Assembly (NCBI GenBank): GCA_039819485.1
Contig: JBCBRY010000027.1
Location: forward strand, 1-64,000
Length of the DNA: 64,000 nt
From: UBA6168 sp039819485
GTDB taxonomy: Bacteria > Bacteroidota > Bacteroidia > Chitinophagales > Saprospiraceae
Direction: 5' to 3'
Of the stretch, positions 16,498-24,940 are shown one piece after another. Position 1 is the first letter of the stretch, and the number at the start of each line of letters is the position of its first letter. Made by a program: the position numbers and the translations under genes. Under the pieces are notes generated by a model. The model was not told the origin of the DNA and did no database searches. It saw only the letters and a program-made list of their open reading frames with translations.

Positions 16498-16505
16498 CAA
16501 AGGTA
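16498..16505 (-). promoter_or_regulatory. putative -7 element of gyrB
   Basis: On the minus strand TACCTTTG matches the Bacteroidota TAnnTTTG consensus and ends 4 bases before the gyrB ATG. No TTG at the expected -33 distance was found, so the support is the -7 box and its position only. Confidence 0.4.
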
Positions 16506-16632
16506 CGAAAGTGGGAGGGGAATTTTGATAGTTTGACTGGGGGCTTAAGGATAAAATTTTCAGGGTGTTTTGCCTGAAAAAAAAGGGATAAGAACCAGTC
16601 ATTTTTAAACTTGAAATCTTGCTGTTTTTATG

Positions 16633-16716
16633 ATTAACGATTAAGGGATCAACGATTGCTGATAGGAGATTTTTTTTAATCAAAAATCAGCAATCATTAA
16701 TCCCTTAATCGTTAAT
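16633..16716. repeat. intergenic hairpin between divergent gyrB and ruvX
   Basis: Two 30-base arms (16633-16662 and 16687-16716) are complementary except for two C/T differences, around a 24-base T-rich loop. The arms carry a repeated word resembling attaacgattaaggga / atcaacgattgctga. It sits between the 5' ends of two divergent genes, so it is not an obvious terminator. The flanking 319-bp gap contains nothing else but the two promoters. Confidence 0.75.
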
Positions 16717-16799
16717 TAATTATCGCATTCTCAAGCAAATGATCATATCTTATAAGTTGGCAACAACTTGATAAAGTAGCCGAACCTCCCCCATTTTCC

Positions 16800-16807
16800 T
16801 ACCTTTG
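16800..16807 (+). promoter_or_regulatory. putative -7 element of ruvX
   Basis: TACCTTTG, identical to the gyrB box on the opposite strand, ends 5 bases before the ruvX ATG at 16813, again suggesting a leaderless or nearly leaderless message. A TTG lies further upstream (16768-16770) but the spacing (29 bases) is longer than the usual consensus. Confidence 0.4.
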
Positions 16808-16812
16808 CGCCC

Positions 16813-17232
16813 ATGTCAAGAATCATGGGTATCGACTATGGCACCAAGCGAACTGGGATTGCGGTGACCGATCCGTTGCAGATCATTGCGAGCGGTCTGA
16901 CAACCATTCATACCAAAGATGTGTTTGACTTTTTGGCTGATTATTTAAAGGAAGAAGAAGTTGAGAAAATTGTCGTCGGAATGCCCACTCATGCGGACGG
17001 CAACCCAGTAAAAATCACTCCGCTGGTCATCGGCTTTGTCCGAAAAATAAAGAAGCAATATCCCCACATTGAAGTGGACACCCAGGACGAACGCTATTCT
17101 TCGGTAAGAGCCGAGGAAATTATTAGCAAAAGTGGCTATAAAAAGAAGAAGCGCCACGAAAAAGCACTGGTCGATAAGATAGCCGCCGCCCTGATTTTAG
17201 AAGATTATTTGAAAAGTAACGGTGAATGGTGA
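16813..17232 (+). CDS. ruvX: RuvX/YqgF-family Holliday junction resolvase
   Basis: A 139-residue RNase H-fold nuclease. It shows the N-terminal catalytic Asp motif MGIDYGTKRTGIAVTD, the central VVGMPTHADG, VDTQDERYSS and the C-terminal DKIAAALILEDYL, all conserved in YqgF/RuvX proteins involved in recombination and 16S rRNA maturation. Length is typical. It is followed by def 60 bases downstream, across a repeat-word hairpin that overlaps the last codons of ruvX. Confidence 0.92.
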   Translation: MSRIMGIDYGTKRTGIAVTDPLQIIASGLTTIHTKDVFDFLADYLKEEEVEKIVVGMPTHADGNPVKITPLVIGFVRKIKKQYPHIEVDTQDERYSSVRAEEIISKSGYKKKKRHEKALVDKIAAALILEDYLKSNGEW

Positions 17233-17287
17233 ACGGTGAACGGTTTAGGAAAACCACTCACCATTCAGCACTCACCGTTCACCGTTA
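17217..17287. repeat. repeat-word hairpin between ruvX and def
   Basis: The left side is tandem copies of a GGTGAACGGTGAA-like word and the right side is tandem copies of its complement (CACTCACCGTTCACC). The right arm has one extra 7-base unit. The left arm includes the last ruvX codons and its stop, and the right arm ends 5 bases before the def ATG, so it could attenuate transcription or control def translation. Confidence 0.75.
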
Positions 17288-17292
17288 AAAAG

Positions 17293-17877
17293 ATGATTTT
17301 ACCGATATATGCCTACGGGCAACCTGTCCTAAAAAAAGTCGCCAAAGACATTGACAAAGATTACCCTGACCTCGAGGAACTCATCAAAAATATGTGGGAA
17401 ACCATGTACCACGCAGATGGGGTAGGACTGGCCGCTCCACAAATAGGATTGTCCATCCGGATCTTTTTGGTGGATACCCTGACCCCGCAGGAGAAGGACA
17501 AAGAAGAAAAAGGAAAAGAACCGGAATACCAGGGGATCAAAAAAGTGTTCATCAATGCGGAAATGATCGAGGAAACGGGCAAGGACAACACTTATGAAGA
17601 AGGCTGCCTGAGTATTCCTGATATTACCGGTGATGTGGACCGCCTCGATACCATCAAGATAAAATACCTCGACGAAAATTTTGAGGAACATATTGAAACC
17701 TACGACGGCACCAATGCTCGGGTCATCCAGCACGAATATGACCATTTGGAAGGCGTTCTTTTTGTAGAAAAATTAAAACCGCTTAAAAAAAGAATGATCA
17801 AACGCAAATTGGAAAAAATGAAAAAAGGAATGTGGAAGGCGAGTTATAAATTAAAATTCGCTACTCAGAGAAGGTGA
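17293..17877 (+). CDS. def: peptide deformylase
   Basis: Removes the formyl group from nascent N-terminal formyl-methionine. 194 residues from the ATG at 17293. An upstream ATG at 17236 would add 19 residues encoded by the hairpin repeat and is rejected. The three signature motifs are intact: GVGLAAPQ (residues 43-50), EGCLSIP (103-109, metal-ligand Cys105) and HEYDH (147-151). A charged insertion, QEKDKEEKGKEPEYQG, lies between strands at about 66-81, as in other Bacteroidota deformylases. The C-terminus is Lys-rich. Confidence 0.95.
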   Translation: MILPIYAYGQPVLKKVAKDIDKDYPDLEELIKNMWETMYHADGVGLAAPQIGLSIRIFLVDTLTPQEKDKEEKGKEPEYQGIKKVFINAEMIEETGKDNTYEEGCLSIPDITGDVDRLDTIKIKYLDENFEEHIETYDGTNARVIQHEYDHLEGVLFVEKLKPLKKRMIKRKLEKMKKGMWKASYKLKFATQRR

Positions 17878-17927
17878 TTTTTTCAGAAGGCAAGTGAGCC
17901 AGTATGCGAGTAAGCGATTAAAATTAT

Positions 17928-18914
17928 ATGGACTCTTTTCGGACTGAAATATTGCCTGAAAAAATAAATGTTGAAATCAGTCATCAGCATCCTATTTTGT
18001 GTATCGGTTCTTGTTTTGCTGAAAATATAGGGCGCAAATTAAATGAATTAAAATTTCCCGTTTTAATTAATCCTTTTGGAATTGTTTATAATCCGATTTC
18101 CATTGTTTCTGTTTTGGAAAAAATCATTTCGAAATCTTCGTTCGCGGAAAATGACCTTTTTCAAAATCTTGGATTATATCACAGTTTTGCCCACCATGGC
18201 CGCTTTTCCCACCCGGATAAATTAACTGCTTTACAACAGATAAATAATTCACTTCAAGAAGCTCGAATTTTTTTAAATAAAACAAATCGATTGGTGTTGA
18301 CGCTCGGTACGGCTCATGTTTTTATTTATAAAAATACAAACGAAATAGTGGCGAATTGTCATAAAGTAGCCGGGCAGGAATTTTTGCGAAAAAGACTTTC
18401 GGTGGCTGAAATTCAGGCCCCCTTAATTAATGTTTTTAAAAAATTAAAAGCACAATTACCGTTGCTCGAAATTATCGTAACCGTCAGTCCAGTAAGGCAT
18501 CTTCGGGATGGATTGGTGGAAAATCAGAGAAGTAAAGCAGCCTTGGTTTTAGGATTGGACGAGGTCTGCAGGCAGCTGGAATTTGTGCATTATTTTCCAT
18601 CTTATGAAATTGTGTTGGATGATCTGCGCGATTATCGGTTTTATGAAAAGGATCTCTCGCATCCGAATGAAATGGCTGTTGATTATATCTGGAAAAAATT
18701 CGAACATTTATTTTTTAATGAAGGAACAAAAAATATTTGCCGGCAAATTTTATCAATAAATAATGCCGCCAAACACCGTCCTTTCCACCCTGCTTCGGAA
18801 GCGCATCAACGATTTTTAAAAAAGCAGTTGGAGTTGATTGATCAATTGGAAAAAAAATATGCTTTTTTGAATTTTAAGAAAGAGAAAAATATTTTTGAAG
18901 GACAATTGGTCTGA
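17928..18914 (+). CDS. GSCFA domain protein
   Basis: A 328-residue protein with the namesake motif CIGSCFAENIG near residues 25-35, followed by NPFGIVYNP, HHGRFSHPDK, VLTLGTAHVFIY and a C-terminal half with TVSPVRHLRDG and DLSHPNEMAVDYIWKKF. GSCFA proteins are thought to be SGNH/GDSL-like hydrolases: the Ser in GSCFA and the Asp/His near SHPN could be the catalytic set. No signal peptide. It starts 50 bases after def on the same strand and ends in a coiled, Lys-rich tail. The substrate is unknown. Confidence 0.88.
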   Translation: MDSFRTEILPEKINVEISHQHPILCIGSCFAENIGRKLNELKFPVLINPFGIVYNPISIVSVLEKIISKSSFAENDLFQNLGLYHSFAHHGRFSHPDKLTALQQINNSLQEARIFLNKTNRLVLTLGTAHVFIYKNTNEIVANCHKVAGQEFLRKRLSVAEIQAPLINVFKKLKAQLPLLEIIVTVSPVRHLRDGLVENQRSKAALVLGLDEVCRQLEFVHYFPSYEIVLDDLRDYRFYEKDLSHPNEMAVDYIWKKFEHLFFNEGTKNICRQILSINNAAKHRPFHPASEAHQRFLKKQLELIDQLEKKYAFLNFKKEKNIFEGQLV

Positions 18915-18955
18915 GAGAAGATTTAATAAGTTTTAGAAATTTAGCAAGTCAGGGG

Positions 18956-19507
18956 TTATATAAATCGCAGTGCTAAATACCTGGTGTCCAGTGCCTCGTT
19001 GTTGGTGTCGTCGAATAAATAAAAAATAAAAACGGTCCCTTTTCCTTCCTTGCAAAGAGCAATCATGCGGCAGTGTTCACGATCTGAGAATACATCTTTG
19101 GGCTGGAAAAAATAAGTCATTCCCCAGTCGGCATTAAATTCTTTTAATAATTTTTCTTTAGTTGGTTGAGTAGCGGTGATAACGGCCTCTTCTGCATTGG
19201 TTGCCACATTGGTCAGCGTGACGAAGGTGCGGATATTTGGATTGGAGGCATTTGGATTGTCATCGTTCCAGGGGACGATATAGTACCGGATGTCCATTTT
19301 TTCCTGATTGGAACGAATCGCAAAATGACTATTAAAAAATTCATTTTTTAACGGTCTGTAATCGCGGTATCCGGCATCCAACGGCTCAAAGAATTCGGCC
19401 TCTACCTGATTCAGTAATTGATGGAAATGAGGTGGGTATTCTATTTTTTGAGAAAATAAGTGCATTGCAAAAAATAGAAAACAAAGGAGAAGTAATGACT
19501 TTTTCAT
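18956..19507 (-). CDS. secreted protein of unknown function
   Basis: A 183-residue protein with a signal peptide (MKKSLLLLCFLFFAMHLFSQ). The ATG at 19507 is preferred over one 12 codons upstream because it starts the signal. The mature part has YPPHFHQLLNQVEAEFFEPLDAGYRDY, a beta-rich middle and an ending rich in aromatic residues. No domain recognised. It is convergent with the GSCFA gene (41-base gap). Confidence 0.65.
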   Translation of the reverse strand: MKKSLLLLCFLFFAMHLFSQKIEYPPHFHQLLNQVEAEFFEPLDAGYRDYRPLKNEFFNSHFAIRSNQEKMDIRYYIVPWNDDNPNASNPNIRTFVTLTNVATNAEEAVITATQPTKEKLLKEFNADWGMTYFFQPKDVFSDREHCRMIALCKEGKGTVFIFYLFDDTNNEALDTRYLALRFI

Positions 19508-19652
19508 AGCTGGATGATTTGAAATGGACAACCAATTTACCAAAAATTAGGACGCAGGCTTCTGTTTTTCAAATAAAACGACCCTTTGCCGACTAATTGA
19601 GCTGAAGTAAGAAGTTGTGGGCTATGTGTTAGAGTGAAAAGTGAGCAGGACT

Positions 19653-20354
19653 TTACAAATCCCCCAACTGCGGCCGTACTACGATATCTTCCACAACTGC
19701 CGATGGACTCATCTGAAAAGCACTCCACGTAGCAATGGCAATATCATTTGCCTGCATGAGACGGCTCTCTGGCAGTTCCACACCGGCCCAACTGGCTGAC
19801 CAGGTGGCCCCCGGCATGATGGAAGTGACTTTGATGCCCTTGTCTTTCAACTCTTCCCGGATCACCTTTGAAAAGCCCAGCAGGGCAAATTTGGAAATGC
19901 TGTAGGAGCCGCCGTTCGGGTAGGCGATAAGACTGGCAATGGAGCACATATTGAAAATGTGGCCACTGCCTTTTTTGACCATCATGGGCAGAAGAGCCCG
20001 TGTGAGGTGGTAGGCGCTGTACAGATTGGTTTCGACCATCATTTCCAGAGCTCCGTCTTCCTCCTCGCTGATGGCACCGGGTATGAAAACGCCTGCATTA
20101 TTAACCAGTACGTCTACCTCCGACCAATGTTTTTTGATGAAATCAGCAAATGCGAGTACGTCCTTTTTCTTGCGCACATCGGCTACCTTGGTGAGTATCT
20201 CCAGATCGGGGTATTTTTCTTTGAGCTCTTTTTTAAAGGCTTTCAGGTCATTGTTGTTGCGGGAGCAGACGGCCAGGTCGAATCCGCCTTCCGTAAATTT
20301 TTCGGCGATGGCCCGGCCAATGCCTTTGGTTGCGCCAGTGATGACTATTTTCAT
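19653..20354 (-). CDS. short-chain dehydrogenase/reductase (SDR)
   Basis: A 233-residue Rossmann oxidoreductase beginning MKIVITGATKGIGRAIAEKF. An upstream Met at 20381 is less likely because it lies in the repeat-word hairpin. It shows TGxxxGIG cofactor binding, NNAG (NNAGVFIPGA), the catalytic Ser in the MCSIAS region and YSISK (YxxxK). The extra Arg/Ser around CSRNNN suggests NADP preference. The closest functional class is 3-ketoacyl-ACP reductase/sepiapterin-type SDR; substrate unknown. It shares the strand with the esterase gene upstream. Confidence 0.9.
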   Translation of the reverse strand: MKIVITGATKGIGRAIAEKFTEGGFDLAVCSRNNNDLKAFKKELKEKYPDLEILTKVADVRKKKDVLAFADFIKKHWSEVDVLVNNAGVFIPGAISEEEDGALEMMVETNLYSAYHLTRALLPMMVKKGSGHIFNMCSIASLIAYPNGGSYSISKFALLGFSKVIREELKDKGIKVTSIMPGATWSASWAGVELPESRLMQANDIAIATWSAFQMSPSAVVEDIVVRPQLGDL

Positions 20355-20360
20355 ATAAAG

Positions 20361-20438
20361 AAGTAAAAGGTGAAAAGGCAAAAGTAAACAGTCGAGACCC
20401 TTTTTACTTTTTACTTTTTACTTTTCACTTTTTACTTC
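20361..20438. repeat. repeat-word hairpin between esterase and SDR genes
   Basis: The left side carries AAGTAAAAGGTGAAAAGGC-like words and the right side carries TTTTTACTTTTTACTTTTC-like complements. The right arm contains the stop and last codons of the esterase (which ends QEVKSEK), so the repeat has been built into the coding end. Confidence 0.65.
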
Positions 20439-21284
20439 CTGCTTTCCAAAGCACCACTCTAAGAATTCTGGCAATACCAGTCCCCAGGTAGAGGGGTGGT
20501 GAATGCCGCCATCGACTTCCCGGTAAACAATCTCCTGATCGGCATACCCGGTATTTTTGAGTACCTTGATTAGGTCGAGGGTATCGTCTATGGCGTCAAT
20601 TATGCCATTGTTGTTGCGGTCCTCTTTTTCGTCCATGGTGCCGGTCTGCAACCAAAATTGCAGGCCTGGCCGGTGATCCTCGGTTTCGATGATTTCGTGC
20701 ATGATGCGATGGGCGTCAGGGTCGTCATCGAGGAATTCGGTGTGTCGCCACCATAGGGCCCCGGAAAAGACCCCTGCCTTATGGAATAAATTAGGATGGT
20801 TCCAGACAATATCCAATGCCGACAATCCACCCAGTGAGAAACCGCCGAAGGCAGTGTCACTGGGGTTTTGGGAACAATGATAATGGACCCAGACATAGGG
20901 GATCAGCTCATGAGAGATGAATTTGGCATACCGGCCGGCCTTGCTGCCCCTGCCTTTGTAATCAGGCTGACCGGCAGTGCCATACTCTTGCAGCCGGTCG
21001 GCAGCATGGATGGCAACGACAATAATGGAGGGGATTTTTTCTTCCAGATAAAGCCGGTGAAGCGTTTGGGTTAATTGCACGCCCGGCATATCCTGGCCAT
21101 CGTTGAAAAACAGCAAGGGGTGCCGGCCATTCCCATTGGAGGCATCGTAATCAGGAGGCAGGTATACATCCACTTTGAAAGAACGGTCCAGAAAGACTGA
21201 CTGGAATTGCTGGAAATGGTGGATGGTGATACCATTCTTGCGGGTCTTGGAAAAATCGTTTTTCAGGTCTGTAGGTGCCTCCAT
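20418..21284 (-). CDS. alpha/beta-hydrolase, putative esterase family
   Basis: A 288-residue cytoplasmic protein (no signal peptide) of the Esterase D/IroE-like family: VDVYLPPDYDASNGN, HPLLFFNDGQDM, IIVVAIHAADRLQEYG, FGGFSLGGLSALDIVW (nucleophile Ser in GxSxGG) and a C-terminal GGIHHPSTW that supplies the catalytic His. An EF-hand-like acidic loop (DRNNNGIIDAIDD) lies near residues 220-232 and may bind calcium. The gene is divergent from the ATP-grasp operon across a 354-bp gap, and similar esterases could process the product of that operon, but this is inference. Confidence 0.88.
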   Translation of the reverse strand: MEAPTDLKNDFSKTRKNGITIHHFQQFQSVFLDRSFKVDVYLPPDYDASNGNGRHPLLFFNDGQDMPGVQLTQTLHRLYLEEKIPSIIVVAIHAADRLQEYGTAGQPDYKGRGSKAGRYAKFISHELIPYVWVHYHCSQNPSDTAFGGFSLGGLSALDIVWNHPNLFHKAGVFSGALWWRHTEFLDDDPDAHRIMHEIIETEDHRPGLQFWLQTGTMDEKEDRNNNGIIDAIDDTLDLIKVLKNTGYADQEIVYREVDGGIHHPSTWGLVLPEFLEWCFGKQEVKSEK

Positions 21285-21638
21285 GTAGTAGTTTTAACGG
21301 CTTTAGGATTGGGCTGGGCGCAATTATCGCGAATTAAGCGTAAAAATTATTAGTGATTTTGGTCATAAAAAGGTTTCCCAGTTTAGAAATCGGTGTAGCT
21401 TTGTGGCCTATTTACACTTAGTGACTTATTGGAAATTAGAAATTGTAATATCACTAATGTATAAGTCCTTAGTCATGAGGTTTAAAGATTGGTTTTTTAA
21501 GTTTCTATTTCCGTTTAACAGTCCATCTTTTTGTTAAAGTCATCTTTTTCGTGGCCGTCAGCCGTATACTCCCGGAGTAAATTCGGGATAAGCTGCCAGC
21601 CGACCACCGTAGAAAAGCTGCACACATAAAAACAAAAC
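21285..21638. other. divergent intergenic region, esterase / ATP-grasp operon
   Basis: 354 bp without a gene. TAGCTTTG at 21396-21403 fits the -7 consensus on the + strand but lies 235 bases before the ATP-grasp ATG, implying a long leader if used. A small inverted repeat (CCCG...CGGG near 21572-21588) is present. No riboswitch family recognised. Confidence 0.35.
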
Positions 21639-22616
21639 ATGAAGAAAATCGGAATCCTCTTTGGAAAAGAAAGAACCTTTCCAAAAGCATTTGTAGAACG
21701 AGTCAATTCAAAAGCGGTAGATGGAATCACGGCGGAGTTTGTGAAAGTCGAAGAAGTCATGATGAACAAGCCCTGCGGCTATGACGTCATCATCGACCGC
21801 ATATCGCAAGACGTCCCATTTTATCGGGCCTATTTGAAAAATGCCGCAGCCACCGGTACGGCAGTTATCAACAACCCGTTTTGGTGGAGTGCTGACGAGA
21901 AATTTTTCAACAATGTACTCGCCGACCAAATCGGGATACCTGTCCCCAAAACAGTACTATTACCGAGCAAAGAACACCCGGACGATACCTCCTCGGAAAG
22001 CTTTTCCAACCTGAAGTTTCCATTGGAGTGGGATGACATGATCGACTACCTTGGTGGTTTCCCTGCTTTTATGAAGCCGCACGCCGGTGGTGGTTGGAAA
22101 AGTGTTTATCCAGTGGGTAACTGGACGGAAGTCTTTAAAGCCTACAACGAGACGGAACAGTTGGTCATGATGTTCCAGGAAGCCATTGAGTTCGATGCCT
22201 ATTTCCGTTGCTACGGCATTGGTCGTAAGTATGTACACATCATGGACTATGAGCCGCGCAACCCCCACCACCTGCGCTACGTGGCCGACCACAAAGTAGG
22301 GGATGAGATGATGAAAACCATGCATGATTACGTACTGAAAATCTGCAACGCCCTCGGTTATGATTTCAATACAGTCGAATTTGCCATTAAAGATGGCATT
22401 CCTTATGCAATTGATTTCTGTAACCCGGCACCCGATGCGGAGGTGACTTCCGTTGGCAAAGAGAATTTCGAATGGGTCGTGGAAAACGCAGCCAATTATG
22501 CCATTGAAGTGGCACAGGCACATCAGGAGGGCCAACAAAACCTGACCTGGGGCACATTTGTTCAAGATAGTGTGAAAGGGAAGATGTCGAAGCCGGCCAA
22601 GGGCAGAAAAAAATAA
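21639..22616 (+). CDS. ATP-grasp ligase (RimK-like)
   Basis: A 325-residue ATP-grasp enzyme beginning MKKIGILFGKERTFPKAF. The preATP-grasp region contains NPFWWSADEKFFNN and QIGIPVPKTVLLP, as in RimK/glutathione-synthetase-like ligases. ATP binding shows GGFPAFMKPHAGGGWKSV and VMMFQEAIEFDAYFRC. Metal binding is at YAIDFCNPAPD near the C-terminus, where family members usually have ExNPRP-like residues. It should join a carboxylate to an amine through an acyl-phosphate. It is the first gene of a + strand run with a class I amidotransferase and a second ATP-grasp protein, suggesting a small amide- or peptide-forming pathway. Substrate unknown. Confidence 0.85.
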   Translation: MKKIGILFGKERTFPKAFVERVNSKAVDGITAEFVKVEEVMMNKPCGYDVIIDRISQDVPFYRAYLKNAAATGTAVINNPFWWSADEKFFNNVLADQIGIPVPKTVLLPSKEHPDDTSSESFSNLKFPLEWDDMIDYLGGFPAFMKPHAGGGWKSVYPVGNWTEVFKAYNETEQLVMMFQEAIEFDAYFRCYGIGRKYVHIMDYEPRNPHHLRYVADHKVGDEMMKTMHDYVLKICNALGYDFNTVEFAIKDGIPYAIDFCNPAPDAEVTSVGKENFEWVVENAANYAIEVAQAHQEGQQNLTWGTFVQDSVKGKMSKPAKGRKK

Positions 22617-22618
22617 TT

Positions 22619-22669
22619 ATTGTTAGTTGTTGGTTGTTTTGTGGCAACTGACAACCAACGACTAACAAT
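22619..22669. repeat. repeat-word hairpin between ATP-grasp and amidotransferase genes
   Basis: 19-base arms (22619-22637 and 22651-22669) with one mismatch, made of a GTTAGTTGTTGG word and its complement, ending 8 bases before the amidotransferase ATG. It starts 2 bases after the ATP-grasp stop. Confidence 0.75.
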
Positions 22670-22677
22670 TGATTTCT

Positions 22678-23505
22678 ATGGAAAATACACAAATAAAAGT
22701 AGCCATCCTGGATATGTACGAAGGTACGACCAACATCGGTATGACCAATATCCAGGACATCGTGAAGGAGTTTTCGCATTACTTGGAATATCAAATCTTT
22801 GATGTCCGGAGCGAAGAGACTGTGCCAGACCTGAGCCACGACATTTATATCTTTTCGGGAGGCCCCGGCAATCCGTTGGTTGGGGATGAAAGTTGGCTCA
22901 AGCCCTTCCACGATCTGATCGATGAAATCTGGGAATACAACAAATATGGCGAAGGGCCCAAGAAGTATTGTTTTTTCATCTGTCACTCTTTCCAGATGGC
23001 CTGTCATCATTTCGGTATCGGCAACATTACCCGCCGCAGGCGGATGTCATTTGGCACCTTCCCGGTGTACAAGACCGAAGCCGGACGAAAAGAATGGCTG
23101 TTTAAAGCATTGGACGATCCGTTCTACGTGGCCGATTTTCGAGAGTACCAGGTGATCGATCCAAACTTTGAAAGAATGGAGGAAATTGGGGCCAGGCTTT
23201 TATTGATCGAAAAAGAACGCACCAAGGCCGGGCTGGAAAGAGCCATGATGGCCGTCCGGTTTTCCCCAGAAATGATCGGCACCCAATTCCACCCGGAAGC
23301 CGATCCCAAAGGGATGCGAAAACACTTTTCCAACGAGGAGCGGGTCATTGCTATTCTGGAAGATTTTGGAAAGGAAAAACTGGAGTTCATGATCAACGAC
23401 CTGAACCATCCCGACAAGATTGAAAAAACGCATAAAGTTGTTTTACCGTTTTTCCTGCACCGGGCCATTCAAGGTGTACGGGAAAGAAAATTACAAACCG
23501 CTTAA
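22678..23505 (+). CDS. class I glutamine amidotransferase
   Basis: A 275-residue protein from the ATG at 22678 (an in-frame TTG 9 bases earlier is less likely). The triad is visible: nucleophile Cys102 in FFICHSFQMACHH, and His205 and Glu207 in GTQFHPEADP. The oxyanion motif IFSGGPGNPLVGDE is near residue 60. No synthetase domain is fused to it, so the ammonia released from glutamine is probably handed to one of the flanking ATP-grasp ligases. It differs from standard partners (carA, trpG, guaA) in sequence and context. The C-terminal 60 residues beyond the triad (KEKLEFMINDLNHPDK) form an extra helical extension. Confidence 0.88.
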   Translation: MENTQIKVAILDMYEGTTNIGMTNIQDIVKEFSHYLEYQIFDVRSEETVPDLSHDIYIFSGGPGNPLVGDESWLKPFHDLIDEIWEYNKYGEGPKKYCFFICHSFQMACHHFGIGNITRRRRMSFGTFPVYKTEAGRKEWLFKALDDPFYVADFREYQVIDPNFERMEEIGARLLLIEKERTKAGLERAMMAVRFSPEMIGTQFHPEADPKGMRKHFSNEERVIAILEDFGKEKLEFMINDLNHPDKIEKTHKVVLPFFLHRAIQGVRERKLQTA

Positions 23506-23514
23506 AGAACAATC

Positions 23515-23600
23515 AAAATAAAAATTAAAATAAAAATATAAGATAGTGCTTCAAGCCCTGTCTGTTATTTTTCATTTTTATTTTCATTTTAATTTTTATT
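23515..23600. repeat. A/T-rich repeat-word hairpin upstream of second ATP-grasp gene
   Basis: AAAATTAAAATAAAAATA-like words on the left, with complementary TATTTTTCATTTTTATTTTC-like words on the right, around AAGATAGTGCTTCAAGCCCTG. It fills the whole space between the amidotransferase stop and the ATG at 23604. Confidence 0.6.
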
Positions 23601-23603
23601 AAA

Positions 23604-24800
23604 ATGATCGCCCACCTCCGCAAACAGTACAACACCCATTTTACGGAAAAAAAATACGAGGCATTTCTTTCGGAAATTTTTCGGAAAGCTGGCCACGAAG
23701 CCACGTTTAAAATTGCCGAGACCCCTATTTTTATTCCGCCTGCCCTGAAAAAACAATTATTGGATGCCAGTGAAGAATTGGTGGATGTGATCTGTCGGCC
23801 CGGCTTCAAAGAGTATTCGCAGGAAACTATTTTCCCAAATGAATTTGTCCCCGGCGAAACGCCAAACACCCATTTCCTAAGTATTGATTTTGGGATATGT
23901 GCAGATGAAGATGGAAATATTTCACCACAACTAATTGAAATTCAAGGGTTTCCGTCATTGTTTTTTTATCAGCACCTGTGTGCAACCGCCTATAAGAATC
24001 ATTTTAACTTACCAGGTCACTACACCTATTTGTTCAATGGCCTAACAGCGGAAACTTATCTGGAAAAATTGCGGCAGGTCATAGTTGGAGACTCCAGGCC
24101 GGAGAATGTTGTGCTGTTGGAAGTGGAACCATACAAGCAAAACACGCAGATTGATTTTTATGCCGCCAGCAAAATGCTTGGAATAAAGATTTGTTGCTTG
24201 AGCGATTTAAAAACAGAAGGTCGCGATGTTTTTTATCTGGACGACGATGGGAAAAAAATAAAAGTTGAGCGTGTTTTCAACCGGGTTATTTTCGACGAAT
24301 TGGTCAAGCATCCACATTTGGAAAAAGACTTTTCAATCAGAAAAGAATACGATATAAAATGGATCGGCCACCCTCACTGGTTCGCCCGCATCAGCAAGCA
24401 TACCCTGCCGCTGTTCGACAGCGAATTCGTGCCTGATTCTTATTTTTTAAATGATGAAAAAAACCTGCCTTCCGACCTGGAAAATTATGTCCTGAAGCCA
24501 TTGTATTCGTTTTCTGGCCAGGGGGTCATCATCAACCCCGTGCCGGCCGATGTCGAAGCAATTCCTGAGGATAAGCGGAAGCATTTTATCTTACAGAAAA
24601 AAGTAAAGTATGCCCGGCTGGTGGAAACGCTGGACGACCCTGCCAAAGTGGAAGTCCGCATCATGATGGCCTGGGAGGAAGGGGCCGAACGCCCCACGGC
24701 TCTCACCAACCTGGTTCGGCTGAGCAAAGGCGAGATGGTTGGTGTGCGCTACAACAAAGGCAGGAGCTGGGTCGGGGGGAGTGTCGGGTTTTTTGAATAA
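23604..24800 (+). CDS. second ATP-grasp-like protein of the amidotransferase operon
   Basis: A 398-residue protein. The ATP-grasp signature is recognisable in the C-terminal half: ENYVLKPLYSFSGQGVIINP (lysine and glycine-rich loop), HFILQKKVKYARLVET and VEVRIMMAWEEG. A conserved-looking acidic region, SPQLIEIQGFPSLFFYQ, lies at about residues 110-125 and could be part of the metal site if the fold is permuted as in glutathionylspermidine synthetase-like enzymes. I cannot assign a subfamily. Codon use and direction match the amidotransferase, and the gap is under 100 bases, occupied by a hairpin. Confidence 0.7.
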   Translation: MIAHLRKQYNTHFTEKKYEAFLSEIFRKAGHEATFKIAETPIFIPPALKKQLLDASEELVDVICRPGFKEYSQETIFPNEFVPGETPNTHFLSIDFGICADEDGNISPQLIEIQGFPSLFFYQHLCATAYKNHFNLPGHYTYLFNGLTAETYLEKLRQVIVGDSRPENVVLLEVEPYKQNTQIDFYAASKMLGIKICCLSDLKTEGRDVFYLDDDGKKIKVERVFNRVIFDELVKHPHLEKDFSIRKEYDIKWIGHPHWFARISKHTLPLFDSEFVPDSYFLNDEKNLPSDLENYVLKPLYSFSGQGVIINPVPADVEAIPEDKRKHFILQKKVKYARLVETLDDPAKVEVRIMMAWEEGAERPTALTNLVRLSKGEMVGVRYNKGRSWVGGSVGFFE

Positions 24801-24822
24801 ACCCTGACCAATACCTTTTTCC

Positions 24823-24830
24823 TATTTTTG
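24823..24830 (+). promoter_or_regulatory. putative -7 element before the CNNM gene
   Basis: TATTTTTG fits TAnnTTTG, about 110 bases before the ATG at 24941. A TTG at 24793-24795 is 27 bases upstream, longer than the usual spacing. If real, the transporter has its own promoter separate from the ATP-grasp operon. Confidence 0.3.
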
Positions 24831-24940
24831 CCGTATAATTATTTGGAGTTGCCAACACAGCAGCTGATATTTTAATCAAACATTACAAAGTGCGGGCGAT
24901 TGTTCATCCATAAAATACAGAAGCCCTGCCGCCTAAATAC

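Noticed and set aside
17236..17292. Upstream ATG for def
   Set aside because: The extra 19 residues are encoded by the intergenic repeat hairpin; deformylases start close to the MILPIYAYG sequence.
22387..23010. 207-codon minus-strand open frame
   Set aside because: It lies across the 3' end of the ATP-grasp gene and the amidotransferase gene and is their complement; both sense genes have full family motifs.
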